In this document: positions 6,972 to 14,756 of the stretch, one piece after another
Numbering within the stretch: position 1 is the first letter of the stretch
Layout of the letters: every line of letters begins with the position of its first letter
From: Bifidobacterium breve
Lineage (GTDB): Bacteria > Actinomycetota > Acidimicrobiia > Acidimicrobiales > Ilumatobacteraceae
Assembly (NCBI GenBank): GCA_945869715.1
Contig: CAMBPP010000017.1
Span: 1 to 17,052, forward strand
DNA: 17,052 nucleotides
Reading direction: 5' to 3'
Made by a program: the position numbers and the translations under genes
The notes under the pieces: generated by a model
What the model saw: the letters and a program-made list of their open reading frames with translations, nothing else
The model's database searches: none
What the model was told of the DNA's origin: nothing

Positions 6972-7427
6972 TTACACCGAGTCGTCGGCTCTATACAAGT
7001 TCAACGCAACAGCATCTTTCGCACTTCGCGCGATAAGTTCAATAGTGCGTTGCGACGAGCCAACTCTTTGGAGAGCTTCAACTCCCATTAATTCGTGTTG
7101 GCGATACCACCGCCATCTCTCGCGACGAAAACTACCGATCGTTGCCACACTTCGCGCCATACGACTCATTGGAGAGATTGCCTTAGCTACATCGTGTAGT
7201 AATGCGGCACTTTTTTCCTCGCGAGTTGCTTGTGGCTCCCACTGCTCAAAGATGCGCAGCACATGCAGTGAGTGCGCCTGGTCTGCGCCAGACATCGCGC
7301 GCCACAGCCCAAACTCAGCATCGCTTAATATCTCTTGCACTATTGCAATTTCGTCGGGCGCAACTGCGCCTAATTCGTCTCCCATTGCGCTCCAGCGACT
7401 ATAAAGATGCAAAACTTTTTTACGCAT
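6972..7427 (-). CDS. Small HD-domain protein of unknown substrate
   Basis: A 151-residue protein with an HD-type metal-dependent phosphohydrolase core: DQAHSLHVLRIF (residues 49-60, candidate ligands His52 and His55), AALLHDVAK (75-82, the His78-Asp79 pair), and RQHELMGVEAL (109-119, His111). A C-terminal YRADDSV offers Asp148 or Asp149 as the last ligand. An opening that runs FGLWRAMSGADQ before the first histidine resembles a small actinobacterial HD group whose role I do not know. It may hydrolyse a nucleotide or another phosphoester; that is inference from the fold. The ATG follows the xerD TAA with no gap (TAAATG), so it is probably translated by reinitiation after xerD. It lacks extra domains such as GGDEF, PAS or RelA synthetase. 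Confidence 0.8.
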   Translation of the reverse strand: MRKKVLHLYSRWSAMGDELGAVAPDEIAIVQEILSDAEFGLWRAMSGADQAHSLHVLRIFEQWEPQATREEKSAALLHDVAKAISPMSRMARSVATIGSFRRERWRWYRQHELMGVEALQRVGSSQRTIELIARSAKDAVALNLYRADDSV

Positions 7428-8381
7428 TTAGCGCCGTGCCCTCGGGTGCGAATCGCCGTATACCTGCCACAGACGTTCTTGCGATACACGGGTGTACACC
7501 TGAGTAGTGGCGATGGAAGCATGCCCTAACATTTCTTGAACAACGCGAAGGTCTGCTCCGCGATCTAACAGGTGCGTTGCACATGAATGACGTAACGCGT
7601 GGGGCGAAACATCGCGTTCAATTTTTGCTCGGAGCCCAGCATCTCGGACAATGTTGAATATCACCTGGCGGCTAATTCGCGCGCCACGGTTGGTAAGAAA
7701 CACGGCATGAGAATCGTCTCTGCGGCGCTCTTGGAGGGGTTCGAGTGCAAACCGACCCGATGCAATCCATTGACTCAAAGCACCATGGGCTATTGAACCA
7801 AACGGAACCACTCGCTCTTTAGAGCCTTTCCCAAAGAGTCGCACCAGCGATGACTCCATATCGAGATCAGACAAATTGAGCCCACACACCTCAGAAACAC
7901 GGGCTCCCGTTGCATACAGAAATTCGAGAACTGCGCGGTCACGTAACTGCCGTGGTTCATCGCCAACAACCGAGCCAATGAGAAGTGTCATTTCTTCTTC
8001 ACTGAGCGGCTTCGGTATACCCGCTGGCTTGCCAACACCTTCGGCCATGACCGCAGGGTCATCTTTTCGGAAGTGTTCTTCCACCATAAACCGGTGCAGC
8101 ATGCGCACTGCAGAAAACTGGCGCGCAAGGCTCGATTTCGCAGCCCCATTTTCGAGTCGCACAGTGAGAAAGTTTTCTACATCTTCTACCTGTGCTTTCA
8201 TGAGCGTGGTGCGCTTCTCACGCAAATACAAAAGATATTGCGCAATGTCGCGACGATACGCCTCAACGGTATTAACCGCCCGCCCACGCTCGACCACAAG
8301 CCAAATGAAGAACTCCTCGGCGACTTCAGGAAAGACGACGTCGGATATCTCAATGTTTTTCAGAGCAGATCTTTCACCCAT
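7428..8381 (-). CDS. xerD: Site-specific tyrosine recombinase XerD
   Basis: A 317-residue recombinase that, with a partner XerC, resolves chromosome dimers at dif near the terminus. The N-terminal SAM-like core-binding domain covers about residues 16-105 (VERGRAVNTVEAYRRDI). The catalytic domain has every expected residue: Arg161 (TGARVSEVCGL), lysines of GKGSKERVVP (184-193), His261 and Arg264 (HALRHSCATHL), His287 (LGHASIATTQ) and nucleophile Tyr296 (VYTRVS). Its place after the Nudix gene in the pyrG-Nudix-xerD order is the usual actinobacterial context, which argues for the housekeeping XerD and against a phage or integron integrase. The ATG at 8381 lies 22 bp inside the Nudix gene. Confidence 0.94.
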   Translation of the reverse strand: MGERSALKNIEISDVVFPEVAEEFFIWLVVERGRAVNTVEAYRRDIAQYLLYLREKRTTLMKAQVEDVENFLTVRLENGAAKSSLARQFSAVRMLHRFMVEEHFRKDDPAVMAEGVGKPAGIPKPLSEEEMTLLIGSVVGDEPRQLRDRAVLEFLYATGARVSEVCGLNLSDLDMESSLVRLFGKGSKERVVPFGSIAHGALSQWIASGRFALEPLQERRRDDSHAVFLTNRGARISRQVIFNIVRDAGLRAKIERDVSPHALRHSCATHLLDRGADLRVVQEMLGHASIATTQVYTRVSQERLWQVYGDSHPRARR

Positions 8382-8929
8382 TGCAAACCAATAATTGTCT
8401 TTGCATCGGTCAGTTCCCCACGGCGTACTTCTTCAAGAGCTTCTGCGATCGAAACGACTCTCAACTGCATGTGTTCTTCTTCTGGGCCATGTCGATCGAT
8501 GGGAACATCGCGCAGGTCACATGCTGCAAAAATTTCCACCATCGAATTTGTTATTCCGGGAGCAGAAGCCATTGACCCCAGCCTGACGAGCACAGAAGCT
8601 TCTAGCCCTGCTTCTTCGGCTAGTTCGCGGTGTGCGGTTACTTCTGGGGGTTCGCTTTTGACATCGCGCATTCCGGCGGGTATTTCCCACAACTCTTTTC
8701 CAAAAGGTGCACGAAACTGTCGCACCAAGGTGGTCTTGACGTCCGACAGTTGGGCGCCTTTTAACTCGGCTAGAGAATTGATATGCAAAACCACCACCCC
8801 AACGGCACCCGGGGAATCAACATAAGTGCGCACAAACGCGGTACCGGAGGGATCTTCCAGATGGTCTTCAACCAGGGTCCATACAGCCCACCGATACAAC
8901 AACTTCTTCGATCGAGAGACGAAGCCCAT
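8360..8929 (-). CDS. Nudix hydrolase, ADP-ribose pyrophosphatase type
   Basis: A 189-residue protein that probably cleaves ADP-ribose to AMP and ribose-5-phosphate. The Nudix box spans residues 86-109 (start GMRDVKSEPPE, end RELAEEAGL), with Gly86, Glu93, Arg101, Glu102, Glu105, Glu106 and Gly108. There are six residues between the first Gly and Glu where the consensus has five; from memory this extra residue is common in actinobacterial ADP-ribose pyrophosphatases (GMRDVPGE type). PGAVGVVVL (40-48), the QFRAPFGKELWEIPAG strand before the box, and GPEEEH (148-153), with a likely catalytic glutamate, all fit that subfamily. The ATG lies 3 bp after the pyrG stop. It is the counterpart of Rv1700 by position. 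Confidence 0.92.
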   Translation of the reverse strand: MGFVSRSKKLLYRWAVWTLVEDHLEDPSGTAFVRTYVDSPGAVGVVVLHINSLAELKGAQLSDVKTTLVRQFRAPFGKELWEIPAGMRDVKSEPPEVTAHRELAEEAGLEASVLVRLGSMASAPGITNSMVEIFAACDLRDVPIDRHGPEEEHMQLRVVSIAEALEEVRRGELTDAKTIIGLQWVKDLL

Positions 8930-8932
8930 GCT

Positions 8933-10561
8933 TCAGTGCTGCGATGTGGAAGAGGCGCTCAGTGAGCTTTCACGGTAATTCAAAGCTGCATTGATGAGGC
9001 CAATGAACAATGGATGCGCGCGATCTGGGCGGCTCTTGAACTCTGGATGGGCCTGAGTTCCGACCCAGAAAGGATGACCGGTCAGTTCAATGAATTCAAC
9101 CAAGCGCTTATCGGGCGAAGTTCCGCTGCACAAGAAGCCATTCTCTTCAAAACGAGTACGGAACTGCGCGTTGAACTCGTAGCGATGGCGATGGCGTTCG
9201 CTGACAACGGGCTCTCCGTACATTGCCGCTACCTGAGACCCAGGGGCGAGCACCGCGTAGTAGGCGCCCAAGCGCATAGTGCCGCCCTTATTTGACACTT
9301 CTCGCTGGTCGTTCATGAGATCGATAACAGGGGCCGTGGTGGACGGATCGAATTCGGTCGAGTTTGCCTGCGCCAAGCCCAATACGTGACGAGCGAATTC
9401 GATGGTCATCACTTGCATTCCCAAGCACAAGCCAAGACAAGGCAGATTGTTTTCTCGCGCGAACTGTGCGGCCGCTATTTTTCCTTCAACGCCGCGCCCG
9501 CCAAAGCCACCCGGAATAACGATTCCGTCGAGATTACTCATGCGCCCTGCGGTGAGAAGACCCTCAACTTCTTCTGCCTGAATCCATTCCAGTTCAACCT
9601 TTGCGCCGTGGTGAAAGCCAGCATGCTTCAAACTCTCTACAACGGAAAGATATGCGTCTTGCAGTTCAACATATTTTCCGATGAGCCCAATACGCACTGG
9701 GCGTACTGAATTTTCTACACGCTCAACGAAGTTCTCCCACGAGGAAAGATCAAGTTCAGTATCTAAACGCAGAGTGTCGCAGGCAACAACGTCAAGGCCT
9801 TCTTCGTGCAAAATGATGGGCAACTCATAAATGTTGCGCGCATCGGCAGCGTTAATAACGTTTGCTTCAGGAACGTCGCATACATTGGAAATTTTGCGCT
9901 TCAAACTTTGGCTGAGCGGCTCTTCGCTGCGACAAACAATGATGTCGGGCTGAATACCGCGACTGCGCAACTCGGTCACACTGTGTTGTGTGGGTTTAGT
10001 TTTTTGTTCGCCGCTTGGGCCAATAAAAGGAACCAGCGTGACGTGGATGTAGCACACGTTGTCGCGCCCGGCTTCGTTGCGGAACTGGCGAATGGCCTCG
10101 AGAAACGGCAAAATTTCGATGTCGCCAACGGTTCCGCCCACTTCGGTGATGACCACGTCGACATCGTCGGTAGATACGCGATGAATGCGGCGCTTAATTT
10201 CGTCGGTGATGTGCGGAATGACCTGCACAGTTTTTCCTAGGTAGTCACCGCGACGCTCTGCTGCTAACACCGCTTGGTAGATAGAACCTGTGGTTGCATT
10301 TGAACTACGCGACAAATTCTCATCGATGAACCGTTCGTAATGGCCTAAATCGAGATCTGTTTCGCCACCATCATCAGTAACAAACACCTCACCATGTTCG
10401 AAAGGATTCATAGTTCCCGGGTCAACGTTGATGTACGGGTCGAGCTTTTGCATGGTCACGCGCAACCCACGCAATTTCAGTAAGCGTCCGAGCGACGAAG
10501 CAGTGAGACCTTTGCCAAGCGAACTCGCAACACCACCTGTTACGAAAATATGCTTTGGCAT
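8933..10561 (-). CDS. pyrG: CTP synthase (glutamine-hydrolysing)
   Basis: Makes CTP from UTP, ATP and glutamine in the cytosol; the protein has 542 residues. The synthetase domain opens IFVTGGVASSLGKGL (residues 5-19, P-loop) and contains DPYINVDPGTM (41-51) and GGTVGDIE (142-149). The glutaminase domain has the nucleophile Cys379 in GLCLGMQ and the His505/Glu507 pair in AHPEF. A TTG at 10591 would add ten residues, but ATG 10561 is the conserved N-terminus (MPKHIFVTGG) and has GGGAGAAG about seven bases upstream. It follows recN after 68 bp, the longest gap in the right-hand minus-strand run. In mycobacteria two membrane or envelope genes lie between recN and pyrG; they are absent here. Confidence 0.97.
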   Translation of the reverse strand: MPKHIFVTGGVASSLGKGLTASSLGRLLKLRGLRVTMQKLDPYINVDPGTMNPFEHGEVFVTDDGGETDLDLGHYERFIDENLSRSSNATTGSIYQAVLAAERRGDYLGKTVQVIPHITDEIKRRIHRVSTDDVDVVITEVGGTVGDIEILPFLEAIRQFRNEAGRDNVCYIHVTLVPFIGPSGEQKTKPTQHSVTELRSRGIQPDIIVCRSEEPLSQSLKRKISNVCDVPEANVINAADARNIYELPIILHEEGLDVVACDTLRLDTELDLSSWENFVERVENSVRPVRIGLIGKYVELQDAYLSVVESLKHAGFHHGAKVELEWIQAEEVEGLLTAGRMSNLDGIVIPGGFGGRGVEGKIAAAQFARENNLPCLGLCLGMQVMTIEFARHVLGLAQANSTEFDPSTTAPVIDLMNDQREVSNKGGTMRLGAYYAVLAPGSQVAAMYGEPVVSERHRHRYEFNAQFRTRFEENGFLCSGTSPDKRLVEFIELTGHPFWVGTQAHPEFKSRPDRAHPLFIGLINAALNYRESSLSASSTSQH

Positions 10562-10579
10562 TTCACTTCTCCCGTCGGC

Positions 10580-10611
10580 TTGTGTCAACAACTCCTTGAC
10601 GGAATGTCAAC
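10580..10611 (-). promoter_or_regulatory. Repeat-containing region upstream of pyrG
   Basis: The 68-bp recN-pyrG gap holds a perfect inverted repeat TTGAC-N5-GTCAA (10596-10610) and a second, shorter dyad TTGT-N4-ACAA (10580-10591). The heptamer GTTGACA (minus strand) occurs twice, 22 bp apart, about two helical turns. These may be operator half-sites. Both TTGACA hexamers match a -35 consensus, but no acceptable -10 lies 16-18 bp downstream of either, so I do not call a promoter. Confidence 0.3.
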
Positions 10612-10629
10612 TTACCACGAAAACCGCTC

Positions 10630-12237
10630 TCAGGGTGTATACATCAATAACTCTTGTGCGTGAGCGACTGCAACCTCGGTGAGCGCTCCCCCCGACAACA
10701 TGCGAGCAATTTCACTTTCTCGCGCTGGTCCCGTGAGTTCTTCCACGCGGGCATAGGTAATTTTCTTGATGACCTCTTTTGACACGCCCAATTGCTGATG
10801 TGCTTGAGAAGCAACTTGGGCAAGATGCGTGACCACGAACACTTGGTGCCCTTTGCCAACCGCAGCCAAGGCCTTGCCAACAGCAACCGCCGCTGCTCCG
10901 CCTATTCCCGCATCGACTTCGTCGAAAATGAGAGTTGGGGGTGATTGTGTCAGCACGAGCCGCAAAGCCAACATGACTCGCGCGAGTTCTCCGCCAGAAG
11001 CAACTTTCGACAGTGGCAATGGTGGGCTACCGGGGTTAGCGGAGAGCAAGAAATTCACGGCATCGCCCGCCGGATCTTCAGACTCTGGAGCAAAGTTCAC
11101 CTGGAATACTGCTTCGGGTAGCGCAAGCAGCCGGAGATGTTTCTGCACCGCCTTTGCAAATTGTGGAGCACCTTCAACTCGCTTGTGTCGCACCTGTGCT
11201 TCTGCTTCTCGCACGCGCACGTTTGCTGCGGCGATAGATATCTCGAGCTCACGAGCTCGCTGTTCATAGCCCAACAGGTCGTTCAGGCGCTCAGAGCTAG
11301 CACGGCCGTATTCCAGCACATCGGCGAGCAATGGCCCATATTTACGACACAAGTCGCTGAGGGCTTTGCGCCTGGCGCTGACCTCGGCAAGGCGTGCAGG
11401 GTCTTCTTCGCTGGCTTCGGCGAGATCTCTCACGACTGCTGCAGCATCATCTAGTTCGGCCACCAACAGGGAAAGTCGCTGAGCTATTTCAGTAAAAGCT
11501 TCTTTGCCCTGCAATAAACCAAGAGCGGCACGCAGCGCATCGCTGGCATTCGTTGTACCCGACGTCATTTGTGTGTCGGCATCAGACAGAAAGCTGTAGG
11601 CGCCCCTCAAAGCCGCTTGATACGACTCTGCATTACCTAGAGCTTCTTCTTCTTTGCGGAGTACTTCGTCTTCTGCCCCCGAGGAAATAGTTGCAGCATT
11701 GATTTCTTCTATTTGGAATTGGAGAAGGTCAATTTCTCGCACACGGGCGCGTTCGTCTCCGCCTAATGATTCGAGATCTTGATGCAATTGGCGAAGTTCG
11801 CTTTTTGCCTGAGCGACGGGGGAAATATCGACATCTGCAAATTGGTCGAGAGCTACGCGCTGTGCTTTTTCATGGAGAAGACTTTGATGCGCATGTTGAC
11901 CGTGCAGATCGACGAGGTCAGCGCCCATTTCGGCGAGTTGTGCAAGGGTTGCCAAACTGCCATTGACATAGGCCCGCGAACGCCCTTGCACGGGAATAAC
12001 ACGGCTCAAAATGACTTCTTCGTCACCGACAACGAAACGCCCTTCTACGCGCGCTTCATCACATCCATGACGAACCATAGAGACGTCGCTTTTGCCACCA
12101 ACAAGCAAATGAATTGCCTCAATGATCATGGTTTTACCCGCGCCGGTTTCACCCGTAAAAGCGGTGAGTCCATTTTTAAAAACAAGAGTGACCGAGTCGA
12201 TAATGCCTAACTGATGAACATGCAATTCCACCAGCAT
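10630..12237 (-). CDS. recN: DNA repair protein RecN
   Basis: A 535-residue SMC-like ATPase that acts in double-strand break repair. The Walker A motif GETGAGKT is at residues 29-36. The central region (roughly residues 150-360) is rich in Glu, Ala, Leu and Arg and is likely coiled coil. The ABC signature VASGGELARVMLALRL and the Walker B TLIFDEVDAGIGG lie in the C-terminal half, followed by FVVTHLAQVASQ. The frame is open to 12309, but MLVELHVHQLGIID at 12237 matches the family N-terminus. This ATG overlaps the nadK stop by one base (TAATG), a classic coupled junction. nadK-recN adjacency is conserved in Actinobacteria. Confidence 0.96.
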   Translation of the reverse strand: MLVELHVHQLGIIDSVTLVFKNGLTAFTGETGAGKTMIIEAIHLLVGGKSDVSMVRHGCDEARVEGRFVVGDEEVILSRVIPVQGRSRAYVNGSLATLAQLAEMGADLVDLHGQHAHQSLLHEKAQRVALDQFADVDISPVAQAKSELRQLHQDLESLGGDERARVREIDLLQFQIEEINAATISSGAEDEVLRKEEEALGNAESYQAALRGAYSFLSDADTQMTSGTTNASDALRAALGLLQGKEAFTEIAQRLSLLVAELDDAAAVVRDLAEASEEDPARLAEVSARRKALSDLCRKYGPLLADVLEYGRASSERLNDLLGYEQRARELEISIAAANVRVREAEAQVRHKRVEGAPQFAKAVQKHLRLLALPEAVFQVNFAPESEDPAGDAVNFLLSANPGSPPLPLSKVASGGELARVMLALRLVLTQSPPTLIFDEVDAGIGGAAAVAVGKALAAVGKGHQVFVVTHLAQVASQAHQQLGVSKEVIKKITYARVEELTGPARESEIARMLSGGALTEVAVAHAQELLMYTP

Positions 12238-13115
12238 TAATCGTCTCCTAGACCAAACTTCTGTCGCAAGATGTGATGGAACCGTTGCTGGCCGACATGC
12301 AAGAAACATGCCGTGGCAGCATCGCTGACCACGCGAACTTCATCTTCGGGGCCCAGCGCAACGAAGTGCAAGCCATCGACCGACAAGGTGACGTCGCGAT
12401 GCCCACGCACAGTAATAGATACCTCTTCGGCTGGGTCGAGAACCAACGATCTATCGAACAACATGTGTGGAGATACTGGCGTTAAGACCATCGCCCGATG
12501 TTGTGGAGATAAAACAGGCCCACGCGCCGATAATGAATATGCAGTAGAGCCAGTGGGCGTTGCCACAATAAGACCATCGGCCGAATACGTGGCAAAAACA
12601 CTTTTATCGATTGCTACTTCTAAGCGCACAGTATGGCCCGACTCTACTTTTTCCACGACTACTTCATTCAGTGCACGTAGTGTGTGCCGACCACCATCTT
12701 TTTGTGCCACATGTATTTTGAGCATCATTCGATTTTCGAGACGCGCATCTTTCGGCATTACCCCTGCGTGCAGTGCCTCGAGAACGTCGAGCAGTTGTGA
12801 TGGCTCAACACTTGTGAGATAACCAAGCGTTCCAAAATTGACTCCGAGAACTGGAACGTTTTGGCCGCCCAAAATTTGGACTGCACGCAAGACGGTTCCG
12901 TCGCCACCGAGCGACACCACAAGATCGGGTGTTGCAGTATTCTCCGCCGTGAGATCTTCGGCATGCACAACGGAAACCTGATTTGCGTCTCCCCAGGCCT
13001 GAACGCGAATTGCGGCCTCGCACGCATCGGCACGTTCCTGATTGACCACAAGCAAGAGTGATCCCAAGTGGAAAGACTGTGGTTGCGAGGACGCCATGTC
13101 TATATCTTTACTCAT
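12237..13115 (-). CDS. nadK: NAD kinase
   Basis: Phosphorylates NAD to NADP with ATP or polyphosphate. Diagnostic motifs are SLGGDGTVLRAV (residues 68-79, catalytic Asp72), the NE pair in ALNEVVVEK (Asn150, Glu151), and DGLIVATPTGSTAYSLSA (180-197). LGVNFGTLGYL (90-100) is also typical. The frame is open to 13235 inside tlyA. I chose ATG 13115 (292 residues), which overlaps the tlyA stop by 8 bp in the same ATGAGT arrangement seen at the aroA/HAD-IB junction. ATG 13097 is a close alternative. Neither has a strong ribosome-binding site, so translation probably depends on coupling to tlyA. Confidence 0.95.
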   Translation of the reverse strand: MSKDIDMASSQPQSFHLGSLLLVVNQERADACEAAIRVQAWGDANQVSVVHAEDLTAENTATPDLVVSLGGDGTVLRAVQILGGQNVPVLGVNFGTLGYLTSVEPSQLLDVLEALHAGVMPKDARLENRMMLKIHVAQKDGGRHTLRALNEVVVEKVESGHTVRLEVAIDKSVFATYSADGLIVATPTGSTAYSLSARGPVLSPQHRAMVLTPVSPHMLFDRSLVLDPAEEVSITVRGHRDVTLSVDGLHFVALGPEDEVRVVSDAATACFLHVGQQRFHHILRQKFGLGDD

Positions 13116-13878
13116 CGGTGTGCACAGTTGCCCATAGGAAGAACTCAATATTGCCACCAGCACCAGAGATGGGCGACTCGTATTGCCCATGAACACGACA
13201 ACCCGCCGTATTGAGAGCCTCTGCCACGCGATCAACGGCGTCTTGACGCACTTGCGGGTCTACAACAATTCCCCCCGCCGGCACGTCAGTACGTTCTGCT
13301 TCAAACTGGGGCTTCACCAAAAGAACGAGTTCGGCTCCGCCTCCAGAGAGCACAACAATGTGGGGCACCAATTGGGCAAGTGAGGTGAAACTCACATCGG
13401 TCACCACAATTTGTGCAAGACCACTGTGTCCAACACCCCATTGGGTGCGTAAATCTTCTGGAGATAATTGCGAGATGTGCTGGCTCTCCAACGAGGTCAC
13501 CGCCGCGTGCGTCAACATTTTCTGGTGCAACTGACCACGACCCACGTCGACAGCCACCACGTGCGCAGCACCGTTTTGCAACAGACAATCGGTGAAACCA
13601 CCAGTGGAAGCCCCAATATCGAGGCAATACGCACCCAGCACATTAATTCCGAAGTGTTGAAGTGCACCTTCAAGTTTGATTCCACCCCGACCCACAAACC
13701 GATTAGCTATTGGCGCAACATGAACAGTGTCTCCTGCGGCCACCATAGAAGCAGCATTGCTCACCACTGCCCCATTTACTCGCACTCGATTCTCTGCGAG
13801 GGCAATTTCAACGTCGGCTTCGTTCGACAACAGACCGCGGTGCAGCACCTCGCGCACCAGTGAACGACGTTGCTTCAT
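13108..13878 (-). CDS. tlyA: TlyA-family rRNA 2'-O-methyltransferase
   Basis: A 256-residue S-adenosylmethionine-dependent enzyme. In mycobacteria TlyA methylates cytidines of 16S and 23S rRNA (C1409 and C1920), and its loss gives capreomycin resistance. An S4 RNA-binding domain is at residues 5-55. After the RFVGRGGIKLEGAL linker, the Rossmann-type FtsJ domain opens DIGASTGGFTDCLL (87-100). The K-D-K-E catalytic set can be placed at Lys68, Asp161 (VVTDVSF), Lys189 (LLVKPQFE) and Glu245 (NIEFFL). Older annotations call this family hemolysin. The ATG overlaps the preceding gene's stop by 4 bp (ATGA). nadK follows, as in M. tuberculosis. Confidence 0.94.
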   Translation of the reverse strand: MKQRRSLVREVLHRGLLSNEADVEIALAENRVRVNGAVVSNAASMVAAGDTVHVAPIANRFVGRGGIKLEGALQHFGINVLGAYCLDIGASTGGFTDCLLQNGAAHVVAVDVGRGQLHQKMLTHAAVTSLESQHISQLSPEDLRTQWGVGHSGLAQIVVTDVSFTSLAQLVPHIVVLSGGGAELVLLVKPQFEAERTDVPAGGIVVDPQVRQDAVDRVAEALNTAGCRVHGQYESPISGAGGNIEFFLWATVHTDE

Positions 13879-14738
13879 TGGCGTGCCAGTCGGAGATCAT
13901 CCGTGGCAGCGGTGTTATTCAAAAGAAATGTTGCAATATCGCAAAAAGTGTTACCTGTATAGTTGAACGAAACACCGTCAACGGGGCCAGCACATTTTTC
14001 TTGCACACCCGACCACACCTGGGCATAAGCAATGCCGAGGCGCTGTGCAAAAACTCCGTCGGTATCGGGGCGGTCGCCCACCATTATTTGTCTTGCAACG
14101 GGCGTTGACCCCGCGCGCGTCTGTACGAGTTGCGCCATCGCTTGGTGCGGCTTTCCGGCCATCACCGGTGTGAGTTGCGATGCATAGGCATACGAAGCAA
14201 CGAGAGAACCACCACCTGGCAAAATTCCCGTCTCGGCAGGAAACGTAGCGTCATCATTTGTGCCAATAAGCCGCGCTCCCGCCAATAAGCACGACAAACC
14301 CATGTGCAGAAAATCAAAACAAAAGTCGCGATGCATTCCAACAACAACCGCATCAATATTTGCTTGGTTAAATGTGCTGTCTAATAAAGCATCTCGCACG
14401 TCCAGTACTCGTGCGCCACGATTCTGTATTGCTTCAATAACACCTGGACCCGAACATGCCAACACAGTTTCGGTTGGCTCAATAAGTGAAGCAGCTGCTT
14501 GGGCGCTCGTCACCACATTGCCGATGGCAGGAATACCCATACTGCAAAGTTTCTGTTCTTGATCGGCGAGACGTGTAGAAGAATTGTTTGTCACAAAATT
14601 GACTTGCCAACCCGCCTCACGTACGGCTGCAATGCTCTCAGGAACGCCTGCAATGACCGAGCCCCCGCGCCATATGACTCCGTCAAGATCACTCCAAATG
14701 ATGCCCGCAGCGCCTTCGGTTTTGCTTGTTGCACCCAT
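13875..14738 (-). CDS. HAD-IIA family phosphatase (NagD-like)
   Basis: A 287-residue cytosolic HAD hydrolase of class IIA. Motif I is SDLDGVIWRG (residues 16-25; nucleophile Asp17, acid/base Asp19). Motif II is FVTNNSSTR (48-56). Motif III is MAGKPHQAM (193-201) with Lys196. Motif IV is MVGDRPDTDG (219-228). The large cap between residues 78 and 175 is the C2 type that gives NagD, 4-nitrophenylphosphatase and phosphoglycolate phosphatase relatives their specificity. The substrate cannot be read from sequence. The frame is open to 14765; I start at ATG 14738, which has GGGTGG nearby and avoids overlapping the divergent DUF1015 gene. It leads the right-hand operon, as Rv1692 leads tlyA-nadK-recN in M. 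tuberculosis. Confidence 0.9.
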   Translation of the reverse strand: MGATSKTEGAAGIIWSDLDGVIWRGGSVIAGVPESIAAVREAGWQVNFVTNNSSTRLADQEQKLCSMGIPAIGNVVTSAQAAASLIEPTETVLACSGPGVIEAIQNRGARVLDVRDALLDSTFNQANIDAVVVGMHRDFCFDFLHMGLSCLLAGARLIGTNDDATFPAETGILPGGGSLVASYAYASQLTPVMAGKPHQAMAQLVQTRAGSTPVARQIMVGDRPDTDGVFAQRLGIAYAQVWSGVQEKCAGPVDGVSFNYTGNTFCDIATFLLNNTAATDDLRLARQ

Positions 14739-14756
14739 ACCTGCCACCCTTAGAGT

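Noticed and set aside
7428..8381. XerD as a mobile-element or phage integrase
   Set aside because: The neighbours are core actinobacterial genes in conserved order, and there are no phage genes, attachment repeats or tRNA nearby.
8073..8825. A 250-codon open frame on the plus strand across xerD and the Nudix gene
   Set aside because: It is fully antisense to two genes with intact motifs, has a Ser/Arg-rich low-information product, and shows no recognisable domain.
10560..10588. A sigma-70-type promoter TTGACA-N17-TGAAAT for pyrG
   Set aside because: The supposed -10 includes the first two bases of the pyrG ATG, so transcription would begin inside the coding region after the start codon.
13108..13878. 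TlyA as a secreted hemolysin
   Set aside because: It has no signal peptide; the S4 plus FtsJ-type domains and K-D-K-E residues identify an rRNA methyltransferase.
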